A stretch of 64,000 nt of DNA from Lepas anatifera (GCA_034440635.1 JAOTON010001698.1:124001-188000); one strand, 5' to 3'; shown: positions 1 through 11,329, counted from the stretch's first letter. Numbers and translations are program-made. The notes: generated by a model not told the origin, from the letters alone.

Positions 1-578
1 CCCGCCAAGTTCTCTAAAATGTGTTCGGCTATTTTTCATATCGATGACCTAAGGTCAGGTACGAGGCATGACCTCTCCATTGGAAATACACGGAAAAAAT
101 GGTTTTTACTGAATAATCAGTAACGGATGGTGATAGAGCGTTTATTTTAGCTGCAAAAGACTTGTCTTGGCTTTGCGGTTCTAATGATATGCATTCTATA
201 TAATTTGTCCCTGACCTGACCTCAGGTCAGGTCAAATCCTTGATTTGACCTATCAAGGTCAAATTATATACCATTCGATTCGGCTTGCTGCGAATATTGA
301 TATAGTTTAAGTTGTTTGTCTCTATCTTTACTTGTTCAGATGTAATGACCGAAAAACTTAATTCACATGTTATCCCTATGACGGCATGTTTTGACCTCTC
401 GTGACCTCAAATGTGACCTGACAAAAAATGGTTTAAATATTTTCGATGGGGAGGTAGATGAGCTACCCAACGATGTTTACCGTTTTTCGCTACCTACCGT
501 GGTTCTCGAGATCTTGGGGGTACCCGCCCCCCTCGTCAAAGTGATGGTGGCTCAGACCCCCGTCAATGCGCGTGTTAA
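1..578. mobile_element. TTAA-flanked TIR element, family 1, copy A (left part outside window)
   Basis: It aligns along its length with 2712-3293, ending in the same terminal sequence (CCCCCGTCAATGCGCGTG followed by TTAA at 575-578). The interior carries many AGGTCA/TGACCT hexamers. No transposase is visible, so it is a non-autonomous copy. The TTAA target suggests piggyBac-type mobilisation, which is inference from target site alone. Its terminal TTAA is shared with the next element. Confidence 0.7.
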
Positions 579-1022
579 AGGGAATGTGGCACCTTGGTTG
601 AATTCTGGAATTCATTGTAATTAGGGGTACTTTTAGCCGAGAATCATCGAAGCGTCCATTATTTCTCTGACAAATGTACAATAAGCTCAATATTTTCGTT
701 TTAAAATGTTCCTCTAGGGAAATAAATAAATATCTGCCTGTGGATGATGTCATGATCTGGCAGCCACTACCATATCCAATAGGATTCAAGGGCTTCGATT
801 GGCTGATACCTACTCACCGTGACGTCAGCATATGTCGTCACACCAACATGGCTATCAACTGTGGCCTACTGCTAAGGGTACATGAGGGTAGTTGTTAGCT
901 TTTTTCTTCGGAAAGTTTGAGTTCCAAGACAAATGATATATAAACTACCTGGTTTTCCGGCATGCTTACAACTTGGCTATCTCAGTTAAAATCACGTAAT
1001 AAAGGTGTCGCATTCCCTTTAA
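575..1022. mobile_element. TTAA-flanked TIR element, family 2, copy A
   Basis: The 448-bp element begins TTAAAGGGAATGTGGCACC and ends GGTGTCGCATTCCCTTTAA, giving TIRs of about 19 bp with two mismatches, bounded by TTAA. A second copy at 12947-13400 shares the interior (for example ATCTGCCTGTGGATGATGTC). It abuts family 1 copy A through one shared TTAA. There is no coding capacity. TTAA target use resembles piggyBac-derived MITEs. Confidence 0.8.
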
Positions 1023-1149
1023 TCACTACGAGGAAAGAAAGCAAAAACACTGATGGTGCTCCAAACAATGCGTGTATTGTTCTGTAAATATTAAGAAATA
1101 TGGCACCTCCTCTGTACCCGTGCATACCCTTTATTTTTGCCGTAACGCC

Positions 1150-2443
1150 TTTTATTTTACCCTAACGCACAGGGGAGGTAAACATCAGTGCTGCAGTGAT
1201 GAGCCCAGGGCGACAGTGATGGACTAAGAACGGCGCAAATTAGGATGGAAGTGATAAGCTGGGGGCGACAGTGATTGGCCGGGGCGGCAAGAAACAAGGC
1301 AGTCATAAGTCGAGGGCGGCAGTGATGAGCCAGGGCCAATAGCGACGCGAACCAGAGTGGAAGTGATAAGGAGAGGGCGGCAGTGAAGACTCGGGGGCGG
1401 GAGTTATGAACTATGGGGGCACACATCAGGGCGGAAGTGATAAGTTGGGGAGGGGGTAGCATTGATTAGCTGGGGGTGGCACGCATCAAGGCAAAGGGCA
1501 TAAGCCGAGGACGGGAATGGTGAGCTGTGGGTAGTAGTTATAAACTACGGGTGGCACGAATCGGGGAGGAAGAGATAAGCTGGGACAGGGACGGCGGACT
1601 CGGGGGGGGGGCAGGGTGCGCAATTGCACACCCTGAAAAAATTAGGGCGTGCAAAAGTATATTTTTGCACTCACGGTTTCGCTTCGTCCGGGGAAGCGCC
1701 CCCGGAATTGGGTGGCGCCCCCGGCCGGCCAAGAAAACATCAGACCTAAACACAGCCTACCTGAAGAGAAACGGCCCTCTGTGCAAAATAAAAACAGTTT
1801 CAAATATGAATGGTGCCCCCTTTCATCAAAGCCATCCCATGGAGAGTAAATAGACCCAATTTATCGACTCAACGCAGGGAAATGATGTCGGCGCCCCTCC
1901 CCCGAGTGGGCGCCCCTAGGGGAGCCAAAGGTGCCCCCCGGGGATGGAGGCGCCCCCTTTCCCTGAGAAGGAAGGCGCCCTCTCCCGAAAATCTTGTACA
2001 CCCGCCCAAAAATGGAATCCACCGTCCCCGAGCTGGGGGCGGCAGTCATGAAACCAGGGCGCACGAATAAGAGCGGAAGTGATAAGTCAGGGATGGCGTT
2101 CATTAGCCGAGGCGATAGTGATGAGCTGGGGGCAACATGAAACAGGGTGGCAGTGATAAGCTGGGGATAGCACTGGTGAGCCACTGGCAGCAGATATGAG
2201 CGGGGTGCTGTTTGAATCAGAGCGGCAGTAATAAGTCAGGGTTGGCAAGAATCAGGGTGGCAGTGATAGGTGGGAGGCGTCAGTGATGAACCATGGCGGC
2301 ATAAACCAGGGTGGTAGTGATGAACCGGAGGCGGCATGAATCAGGGCAGAAATGCTGAGCCGAGGGGCGACACATGTATTGGGTGCTCTCATGGGGATTA
2401 GGGTGTTCGCACACCCCAAAGAGATAACAAATTTCACCCCTGG
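1150..2443. repeat. GC-rich minisatellite, block 1, with a shared terminal segment
   Basis: This is an irregular tandem array with a unit of about 20 bp resembling GGCAGTGATAAGCCRGGGGC. It is interrupted at about 1610-2030 by GC-rich non-array sequence. The array ends in a segment of about 70 bp (2371-2443, CACATGTATTGGG ... CACCCCAAAGAGATA ... ACCCCTG) that recurs after block 3, suggesting the array lies inside a longer repeated element. Small ORFs here are by-products. Confidence 0.75.
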
Positions 2444-2450
2444 CTGACAT

Positions 2451-3293
2451 TAACACGCGCATTGACGGGGGCGGGTACCCGCCCCCCTCGGGTTTTTCGA
2501 AGACAGTAGAAAAACGGCGGCGCGTAGCGCCGCCGTACTTCGCATACCCTTTCCCTCATTATTTTTACAACTTTTGTGAAAATTTTAAGGTTAGGTCATC
2601 TCAGGTCAGGTCACCAGTACAGGTTAAGTGACCTGACCTCAAAAAAGTTTAAGATAGCATAAGTCGGAGCAGGGTGAACTTATCCGATTGACACTCATAT
2701 CACATAATGGCCCCACCGAGTTCTCTAAAATTTGTTCCGGCATTTTTAATATCGATGACCTAAGGTCAGGTACGAGGCATGACCTCTCCATTGGAAATAC
2801 ATGGGAAAATGGTTTTTACTGAATAACTCAGTAACAGATGATGATAGAGTGTTTATTTTAGCAGCATTAGACTCGCCTTGGCTTCGCAGTTCTAATGATA
2901 CGCATTTTATATAATTTAACCCTGACCTGACCTCAGGTCAGGTCAACTCCTTGATTTGACGTAGCAAGGTCAAATTATATATCATTCGATTCGTCTTGCT
3001 GCGAGGATTCATACAGTTTAAGCCATTTTGCTCTATGTTTATTTGTTCAGATGTAATGGCCGAAAAGCTTAATTTACATGTCATCCCTATGACGGCATGT
3101 TTTGAGCACTCGTGACCTTAAATGTGACCTGACAAAAAATGGTTTAAATATTTTTTATGGAGAACTGGATGGGCTACCAAACACAGTTTACCGTTTTTCG
3201 CTACCTACCATGGTTCTCGAGATCTTAGGGGGCGGGTACCCGCCCCCTCGTCAAAGCGAAGGTGGCTCAGACCCCCGTCAATGCGCGTGTTAA
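2451..3293. mobile_element. TTAA-flanked TIR element, family 1, copy B (complete)
   Basis: The 843-bp element has TIRs that start TTAACACGCGCATTGACGGG and end with the exact reverse complement (at least 22 bp perfect). Both ends sit on TTAA (2451-2454 and 3290-3293). The interior includes a CCGCCGTA/TACGGCGG-type GC dyad near 2515-2540, the TGACCT/AGGTCA palindromes, and a GGGCGGGTACCCGCCC palindrome near each end. No transposase is encoded. The right two thirds match 1-578. Confidence 0.8.
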
Positions 3294-3494
3294 AAGAGTA
3301 AAAAGCACGGCAGCAGCAGTCTACCATTTACTCGGCTCGGAGAATTCCTCCAATAGACAAAGAGATAACGATTAGACGATTGTGGGCTGCTTTTTGCTTG
3401 GAAGGGTGTTAACTGTAAAAAAATGTGCGGAAACTGAGCGGACAGCAGGGCCTAAGTTTGAACGGTTTTGGGGGCCATGGCCGGACTGGTTTCC

Positions 3495-3895
3495 TCGGCA
3501 GTGATAAATCAGGGGCGGCAGTGATCAGCCGGGAGCGGCAGTGAAGATTCGAGGGTGGAAGTGTCTAACCAGAGGCCGATCATATATGGGTTAATAAAAA
3601 ACAGGAACAGGATTGATCAACCAGGGGCGGCGTGAATCAAGGCAGCAAGGATTATTATATGGGCGGCAGTTATGAACCAGGGGAGACAGTGATCAGCCAG
3701 GGGGCGGCAGTGATGACCAGGGGCGGCAGCGATGAGTCGGGGCGGCGCGCATTTGGGTCAAAACATGCCAGGGACAGCGATGAACCAGAGACTGCATGAA
3801 TTACGACGGCAGTGATAAACCAGGGGTGGCAGTGATCAGCCGTGAGACGGTCCATCATCATATTAGGGGTTTTAGAGCGCGCCGACATCTAGGGT
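3495..3895. repeat. GC-rich minisatellite, block 2
   Basis: Further copies of the roughly 20-bp GGCAGTGATCAGCCAGGGGC-type unit, degenerate, separated from block 1 by the TTAA element at 2451-3293. Confidence 0.7.
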
Positions 3896-4199
3896 CATAC
3901 GGTGCCCATAACACTAATAAAATACGCAAATAGGACGTTTCCGCTCGAATTTTAACAAGTCAAGTGGTAAAACAGGTCAGGTTGTGAAAGTTGTATCAGA
4001 AGATTATACAAAACACATAAAAGATGAAATGGCATGAAGGTAACATGAAACTCGACCTTATGTAAGACCTGAAAGACTACTAGGATGAATATATGACATT
4101 AAAACTAACGCTCCTCAGATATAACATGATGTTAGTAATATCCACAGAAGGATGCTCCCCCAGAACGTTCACCGCCCAGATATCCCCGGGATGCTCACT
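3896..4199. other. AT-rich spacer between minisatellite blocks
   Basis: About 300 bp of AT-rich sequence with a few TGACCT-like words (for example near 4050-4080). No gene or known repeat is recognised. Confidence 0.4.
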
Positions 4200-5368
4200 G
4201 CCCCGGGGGACGGCAGTGATGAACCAAGGGCGGCAGTTATCAGCCTGGGGCCGCAGTTCTCAGTCAGGGGGCGGCAGTTATCAAACAAGGTGCGGCAGTG
4301 ATTAGCCAGGGGCGCCAGTTAGCAGCCAAGGGCGGAATTTATCAGTCAAGCGGCGGCAGCTATCAGCCAGGGGCAACAGTTATCAGCCAGGGAGTGGCAC
4401 TAATCAATCTGCCGGGGGCGGCAGTCATTAGCCAAGGGCCGGTGGTTTTCAGCCAGGGGGCGGCAATGATCAGCTAGGGGCCGGCAGTGATCAGCCAGGG
4501 GCGGCAGTGATCAGCCAAGGACGGAAGTTATCCGGCAGGTGGGTGGTAGTGATTTGCCAGGGGGCGGCAATTGTCAGCCAAGAGCCGACAGATTTCAGTC
4601 AGGGGCGGCAATGATCGGCCCAGGGGCGGCAGTTATCAGTCAGGGGGCGCCAGTGATCAGCCAGGGGGCGGCAGTTATCAGTCAGTGGGCGGCAGTGGTC
4701 TGCCAGGGGGCGGCATTGATCTGCTAAGGGACGTAAGTTATCCGCCAAGGGCGGCAGTTAGCAGTCAAGGGGTGGAAGTTATCAGTCAGGGGCGGCAATG
4801 ATCAGCCAAGGGGCGGCAGTGATCAGCCAGGGACGGCAGTGGTGAACGAGGGCTGCAGTGATCAGCCGGGGGCGGCAAAGATGATTCAGTGGGCGACAGT
4901 GACTTACCAGGAGGGGCAAGTATATGTGTGGTAAAATAAGCCGGGGTGTTTGGCCAGGGGCGGCAGTGATAAGCCAGGGGTATCGGAGATCAGCCAGCTA
5001 ATCAGTGATGAAAAAAGGCGGTAGTAACCATCCGGAGGGGAGGCAGTTATTAATTGCTGGCGACAGTAATCGGGCGGGGGCGGCAGTGATGTGGCGTCAT
5101 AAATCAGGGGGAAATGATGAGTAAGGATGCATTGATTAGCTAGAGCTGGAACCAATTAGAGTGGAAGTAATGAATCCGGGACGGGAAAACTTGTGCGAGG
5201 CGGCACGAATCAGGGTGGCAGTGATGAGATAGGGTGACACTCTTCAGTGTAGCGTTGATGAGCCAGGGGCGGCACATGTATTGGGGGTTCTCAGCACATG
5301 ATTAGGGGTGCTCGAATTAGGATTGGGGGTGCTCGGGCACCCCAAAGAGATAGAAAATTACACCCCTG
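4200..5368. repeat. GC-rich minisatellite, block 3, with the shared terminal segment
   Basis: This is the most regular block of the 20-bp unit (GGCAGTGATCAGCCAGGGGC with AGTTATCAG variants), more than 40 units. It ends at 5273-5368 in the same CACATGTATTGGGGG ... CACCCCAAAGAGATA ... ACCCCTG terminus as block 1. The giant palindrome begins at the next base. There are no unique spacers, so it is not CRISPR-like. Confidence 0.8.
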
Positions 5369-5860
5369 TATTAGCCTGGTTCGGATTTAGGTTTTTTTCT
5401 TCAGAAAGTAACGGATGGTTGCTCATTAGATGCATTTTTTGGTGCTGATTACGATGCGCTCATCAGAAATGCAATTTTCGAAAAACTTTTGGTGGCCCAC
5501 TCGAGTTGAAGGTTTTGCATTTTGCCAAATTTTCCACTTTTTGGCGCACCATCAACCCATATTACCAACGAGGTGGAAAAAATTGCACTGGGTTGGTAGT
5601 TTGGTTCATTGGTGTTCCATTCGCTTTGTTTTTGTTGTTATAACTTGCACACATAACGGTTATTTTTTGCTTATCATATCCGCTTTTAGTTGAGCTTGCA
5701 CTGGCTCACCATAGATGGCGCTAGCGGCGTGACATGGTAAGTGAATACTGATTTCCTCTGGGACCGGGAATGTGAACAGCAACGTGAAAGGTGAGAAACA
5801 ATTGCGAATTGGATTGTATAAACGCACTTAAAGAGCTGTTTTCAAGCAGCACTGAAGCTG

Positions 5861-6061
5861 TTAACACTGTTTCTCAGGTATTTTAAGCATGCCATGTCCA
5901 AATATGCTGCTGCTGCTGAAGTCCCGACCATAACCCTTTACCAATAGACACAGAAACCGTGGGGGCTGTAGTGATGGCTGTTGCACCCAACTTTCAGAGT
6001 GTGGCAGCAGCTCTAACCCCGCCCCCAGTTTGAGCCGATTCTGGAACTTCTCTATTAACAT
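5861..6061 (-). pseudogene. Second coding-like fragment, left arm
   Basis: A 66-residue open frame (contains LIEKFQNRLKLGAGLELLPH and GYGRDFSSSSIFGHGMLKIP). The mirror sequence in the right arm (about 8745-8950, +) encodes the same peptide with one indel at a G run. The shared peptide suggests descent from one coding or compositionally open sequence; no family is recognised. Confidence 0.25.
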
Positions 6062-6639
6062 TTAAGTGATATGCCTAATCACCCCCGGCCATACCAACGC
6101 TGAAGCCCCTTCCTCCAGCCTACCTTTCCTCCGACTAAAATAGTCTCTCCACCTATGCCTTCACCGACTGAATGCTTCCGTATTTGCGCCAAAAAGACTC
6201 TGCAGCAACCCTACTTTGACTGAAGTGCGAGGGTATCATTTTTGAGGCTATTGACCTCTAGCCCAGTCTCCTCTGACATATTCAGAGGTCGTTGTGGCCC
6301 AGAGAAGAATTATTTGTTTTACGTAGACGGATAGGATTGATAATTTTCAACGTTGTGGTACAGCAGAAAAAATCGACCGGTTTGGCATTATGCAAACATT
6401 TTAATACAAACGTGACATTGGTCACCAGGTTTTAAGGACCGAAGAAAATATGTTGTATGAAATCCTAAAATTTCCAACGACTTCCAACGACTAGACATCC
6501 TGCACTAGTTGCATTGAATAATTCACATACCGGCATAATCCAAGTTTTACGTTATGTTCTCTTTGCAGTTTTATGTTTCCTCTGAACAAAATTCAACATG
6601 AACGGACGGTAATATTTGCAAAAAACAAAAGAGCCTGAC

Positions 6640-7156
6640 CGTGAGTTTGGCATGTCATAGGGCACCTTGTTATGACAAGAATTGGACTCGTGGAGGAGCG
6701 GAGCAAAGATGAGTGCCATATTCTTATGAAAGTATCAATAACAGGGTAACGGCTGAGATTATGGATGTATGTGCAAGCGTATCACTGCCTACACGTGCAA
6801 AACAGGCCGTGCTGAAGGAACTAAGAGGGCTTTAGAAAGGATGAGAGACAAAAAAGAAGCATGTAAACAGGTTTGGCAAGCGAGTTGCTACATCAACTGC
6901 TGCGATGGATTCGCTGATTGATATCAGCAGCCGAGAACGTGAACCTGAACTAGTAGAAGACAGTGTATCTGGCCGACCAGCCAAGTGCCAGACGTATTCA
7001 GACAGGCAGCCTCGATCAGGAAACCACAGCGCGATGGCAGAGGAGAGCTCAGCGAGCGGGTCGAGCAGTCATAAGAGGAGCAGCCGTCACCTCCCCGAGT
7101 CAACAGGCGACGGCCCAGACAGCAAACACGCCTGTGGAAACTGGTGTTTCAGGTAG
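6640..7156 (+). pseudogene. Decayed mirror copy of the coding-like fragment in the left arm
   Basis: This is the reverse-complement counterpart of 7619-8124. The MTRIGLVEERSKDECHI start is visible near 6670-6730, then stops and frameshifts intervene. The C-terminal part stays open at 6905-7156 (MDSLIDISSRERE ... MAEESSASGSSSHKRS). The two arms have therefore decayed independently. Function unknown. Confidence 0.3.
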
Positions 7157-7618
7157 CGCTATCATCTGCTAAGCTATAATGACTTGGTAATCCTGATCAA
7201 AGGGATATTATCTGTGTATGAACAATGTTATTTTCAGAAACCAGTCTGCTCATAAATCCGATCAGAACACCCACAAGCTATATATTTATATATTTTTAAA
7301 CATTGTCCAAGTCGTTCACAGTCCATAACTCACAAACCATAAGGAAGGATAGACCGTAGAAGAACGACAAGTAATGCCAACCATTTTTATGTTTTATGAG
7401 TTATGGAACCGTAAGGAAGGATAGGAGAACGACAAGCAATGCGTATCATGTCTTATGGTTTATGAGCTATTGACTGTGAACGACTTGGACAGTGTTTTGA
7501 AAAATATATATATACATATAGCTTGTGGGTGTTTTGTTAGAATTGTTGAGCAGACTGGTTTTGAAAATAGCATTGCTCATACACAGATAATATCCCTTTG
7601 ATCGGGATTACCGAGTCA

Positions 7619-8124
7619 TTATAGCTTAGCAGATGATAGCATTAATGAAACACCAGTTTCCACAGGTGTGTTTGCTGTCTCGGCCGTCGCCTGTTGACTC
7701 GGGGAGGTGACGGCTGCTCCTCTCATGACTGCTCGACCCGCTCGCTGAGCTCTCCTCTGCCATCGCGCTGTGGTTTCCTGACCGAGGCTGTCTGTCTGAA
7801 GGCGTCTGGCACTTGGCTGGTCGGCAAGAAACACTGTCTTCTGCTAGTCCAGGCTCAAGTTCTCGGCTGCTGGTATCAAACAGCGAATCCATCGCAGCAG
7901 TTGGTATAGTAGCTCGCTTGCCAAACTTGTTTGCATACTTCTTTTTGTACTCTTTCTTTCAAAAGCCCTCTTAGTTCCTTCAGTATGTCCTGATTTACAC
8001 GTGTATGGAGTGATACGCTGGCACACACATCCATAACCCCTGCTGTTACCCTGTTCTTCCATTCTTCCATAGGAATATGACACTCATCTTTGCTCCGCTC
8101 CTCCATGAGTTCAATTCTTGTCAT
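7619..8124 (-). pseudogene. Coding-like fragment in the right arm of the giant palindrome
   Basis: On the minus strand, an open frame at 8124-7876 (MTRIELMEERSKDECHIPME..., charged and helix-like: ILKELRGLLKERVQKEV) passes by a frame change near 7930 into a second frame (KYANKFGKRATIPTAAMD), then 7892-7626, a Ser/Glu-rich low-complexity segment (MAEESSASGSSSHERSSRHL). The left arm keeps the second part (6905-7156, +), but the first part there is broken by stops. I do not recognise the family. It could be a transposon ORF or captured host exon. The change of frame may mark an old intron or an indel. Confidence 0.35.
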
Positions 8125-9449
8125 AAGAAGGCGCCCTATGATATAAAAAACTCACGGTAAGACTCCTTTATTTCTTGCAGATATAACCGTCCCTCCATTT
8201 TCAATTTCGATCAGAGAACTGAAAGGAAAAGATAACGTAAACACTTAGATTATGCCGATGATTATCGATTATCATATGATTATAGATTATTATCCAATGC
8301 AGCTAGTGCAAGGTGCAGAAACGTTGGAAAGCTTATTTTGTGATTTCATACAAAATATTTCCTTCAGTCCTTAAAACCTGGTGACCAATGCCATGTTTGT
8401 AAAAAAATGTTCGCACAATGCCAAACCAGCCGATTATTTCTGCTGGACCGCAACGTTAAAAATTGTCAATTCTATCCGTATACGTAAAACATATAATTCT
8501 TCTCTGGGCCACAACGACCTCTAAATATGTCAGAGGAGACTGGGCTAGAGGTCGCTAGCCTCAAAACTGATACCCTCGCACTTCAGTCAAAGTAGGGTTG
8601 CTGCAGAGTCTTTTTGGCGCAAATACGGAAGCATTCCGTCGGTGAAGGCATAGGTGGAGAGACAATTTTAGTCGGAGGAAAGGTGTAAGTTGGAGGAAGG
8701 GGCTTCCGCGTTGATATGGCCGGGGGTGATTAGGCATATCACTTAAATGTTAATAGAGAAGTTCCAGACTCGGCTCAAACTGGGGGGGCGGGGTTAGAGC
8801 TGCTGCCACACTCTGAAAGTTTGGTGCAACAGCCACCACCACAGCCCCCACGGTTCCTGCGTCTATTGGTAAAGGGTTATGGTCGGGACTTCAGCAGCAG
8901 CAGCATATTTGGACATGGCATGCTTAAAATACCTGAGAAACAGTGTTAACAGCTTCAGCGCTGCTTGCAAACAGCTCTTTAAGTGCGTTTATACAATCCA
9001 ATTCGCAATTGTTTCTCACCTTTCACGTTGCTGTTCACATTCCCGGTCCCCGAGGGAATCAGTATTCACTTACCATGTCACGCCGCTAGCGCCATCTATG
9101 GAGAGCCAGTGCAAGCTCAACTAAAAGCGGATATGATAAGCAAAAAAATAACCGTTATGTGTGCAAGTTATAACAACAAAAACAAAGCGAATGGAACACC
9201 AATGAACCAAACTACCAACCCAGTGCAATTTTTCCACCTCGTTGGTAATATGGGTTGATGGTGAGCCAAAAAGTGGAAAATTTGGCAAAATGCAAAACCT
9301 TCAACTCGAGTGGGCCACCAAAAGTTTTTCGAAAATTGCATTTCTGATGAGCGCATCGCAATCAGCACCAAAAAATGCATTTAATGAACAACGATCCGTT
9401 ACTTTCTGAAGAAAAAAACCTAAATCCGGACCAGGCTAATATATATTGG

Positions 9450-9450
<1 letters not shown>

Positions 9451-9531
<81 letters not shown>
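9451..9531. repeat. (TA)n microsatellite
   Basis: About 40 uninterrupted TA units beginning 10 bp after the right end of the giant palindrome. Confidence 0.95.
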
Positions 9532-9533
<2 letters not shown>

Positions 9534-9549
9534 TATAACGAAGACTACA

Positions 9550-10059
9550 TTTTTGATAATTTTTGTTAGTAATATGTGAGCAACAGGGTTATCCCCCAAT
9601 AAAAACTACCATCACAAATTATGGGGTCATGGGCACGGAATAACAGGTTACATACAACTTCAACGGAAGAAATGAGGAGTCAGCACAAATGCAAAACCTC
9701 GCGAGATCACCAAAGTATGCAATTAAAACGATGTACACGTAGATATCGGACAATTAAAAAACGCTCTCATCTGCTCAGCCAGTGGGCAATGTCTGAACAT
9801 ATAAACGAACCCGTAGCCTGAACTAGTCAATTGAGAATCTAAAAGAGTCGCAAAGGATGCATGCTGTCGTATACGAAATGTCATAAATGGTTGAGGGACG
9901 AACCAACCCACGTTTAACAGTTTCCGCTCTTCCAGATGAAACATGTAGCAGACTACCGAGCATTGTCTGCGTGTTCCTCCCTGGTACATCCAACGGGAAA
10001 TTACCAGCGGGAAGATGGAGTCTATCTTTCCAGAAATAATTATGTACACAAAAGAGACA
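9550..10059. other. Intergenic AT-rich sequence
   Basis: No gene, RNA or repeat is recognised in this stretch. Short ORFs on both strands have no recognisable family. Confidence 0.4.
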
Positions 10060-11298
10060 TCATTTTATTTTATTTTACTTTTTATTTATATCGCCAATAG
10101 ATGTATATCCATTTACAGGCGAAGTCAGAGCCTAAAAATAAACACAATATGCTACAAGTAAAACACACGCATCACACATGAGAACAATATAATGAATCAT
10201 CCTAGGTTAGGATGTTCCTCCCCGAGGATAAATGATACTGGTAAAACATGAATTGAAAGCTAGAGAAAATACATGGTCTAAAAATTCCATGCTGCGGCGA
10301 GAGCGCTATCTCGCAGCAAGTACACGGGGTGAACGTATGTATTTTAAGACATTGACTTTAAAACTGCTAAAAGAATCTAAAAATAGCTCGGAACCGGAAC
10401 ATGATAAGAAGGCATTCATTGCCCGCGGGATCCGACACAAAGGCCCCTGGCCCACAGTGTACACACGCCCGCGCCGCTCCGCGAAAACATGACGCGTGCG
10501 AGTTGATCGAGATGGCACGTGTAAAGGAAATTTACTTAACAGAATTTCAGAGTCTATTTTTCCACAATAAATACTTTTTAGAAAAAAGCAGATCGTGTTG
10601 AATTCTTCGAGATTCAAGAGATGTTACGCCAAAACGATGCATGAGAGCGTCATAGGACAATGATAAGCATGGTCTGATTGTGTGATGATCTAGCCATAGA
10701 AGGAACTTGTGCTGCACCCGGTCAACCCGCACGCCGTGAGATTTGGCCGTGCCTGCCCAGATCACGCTGCAGTACTCCAGATGGGAGCGCACGTTGGCAA
10801 AATATGCTGTAAGTAAAGACTTTTTTCAAATTTTGCAGTTTTTGAGGGGCTTTTTGGAAAGATCGGATCAGGAGACCTAGAGCCCTGTTGGCTTGTTTTA
10901 CTACATGGGATACGTGAGCCGAGAATGTTAATTTTCTGTCCAATATTACACCTAGGTCACGAATTTTATCTGCCGAATTGAGAGCAGCATTCCCAATAGA
11001 ATATTGCGTCCGGACAGGTGCGCGTCTGAGGGTCATAGTGAACGAGTGACATTTTGAGGGATTTAGTATGAGGCCCCATCTGACAGACCACGACTGCAAG
11101 CGATCGAGATCGCGCTGCAACAGCAGCCCGTCAGCCGGGGTTGCGATTTTGCGGAAAATTTTGACATCGTCAGCGTACATCAAGCAATTTGAACCAATTT
11201 CACTTGTAAGGTCATTTATGAAGAGCGAAAATAGAAGCAGGGCCACTAAAGATCCTTCCGGTACACCCGATATTGTAGTTGTCGATTTGCCAGACTAA
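10060..11298 (-). pseudogene. Degraded jockey/CR1-like non-LTR retrotransposon, reverse-transcriptase C-terminal part
   Basis: Reading leftward from 11298 the frame gives ISGVPEGSLVALLLFSLFINDL then the catalytic MYADD (about 11170), then LNPSKCHSFTMTLRR and LGVILDRKLTFSAHVSHVVKQANRALGLL, all classic non-LTR reverse-transcriptase blocks. A frameshift near 10795 moves the reading to 10792-10547 (RSHLEYCSVIWAGTAKSHGV ... VDRVQHKFLLWL), the thumb-side motif. The 5' half of ORF2 is missing, as in 5'-truncated LINE copies. An A-rich stretch (minus-strand reading AATAAAAAGTAAAATAAAAT) ends near 10060 and probably is the 3' tail. The family is clear; clade assignment (jockey versus CR1) is not. Confidence 0.85.
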
Positions 11299-11329
11299 TA
11301 AACCTAAACACAGCTAAAGATTATGGGAC

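Larger units (their letters stand above)
5369..9441. mobile_element. Giant inverted-repeat (foldback-like) element, 4.07 kb
   Basis: Left arm 5369-7343 and right arm 7452-9441 are reverse complements along nearly their whole length, differing by scattered substitutions and small indels (a few percent by eye). The termini are TTAGCCTGGTTCGGATTTAG and its complement. The loop of about 108 bp holds a degenerate direct repeat (GGAAGGATAG ... GAACGACAAG). The ends are flanked by TA, which could be a target duplication or part of the palindrome. No transposase is recognised. It may be a long-TIR DNA transposon, a foldback element, or two head-to-head copies of one element. Confidence 0.85.

Noticed and set aside
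1150..5285. CRISPR-like or coding interpretation of the 20-bp arrays
   Set aside because: Units are contiguous and degenerate without unique spacers, and the genome is eukaryotic. The short ORFs are shadows of the repeat.
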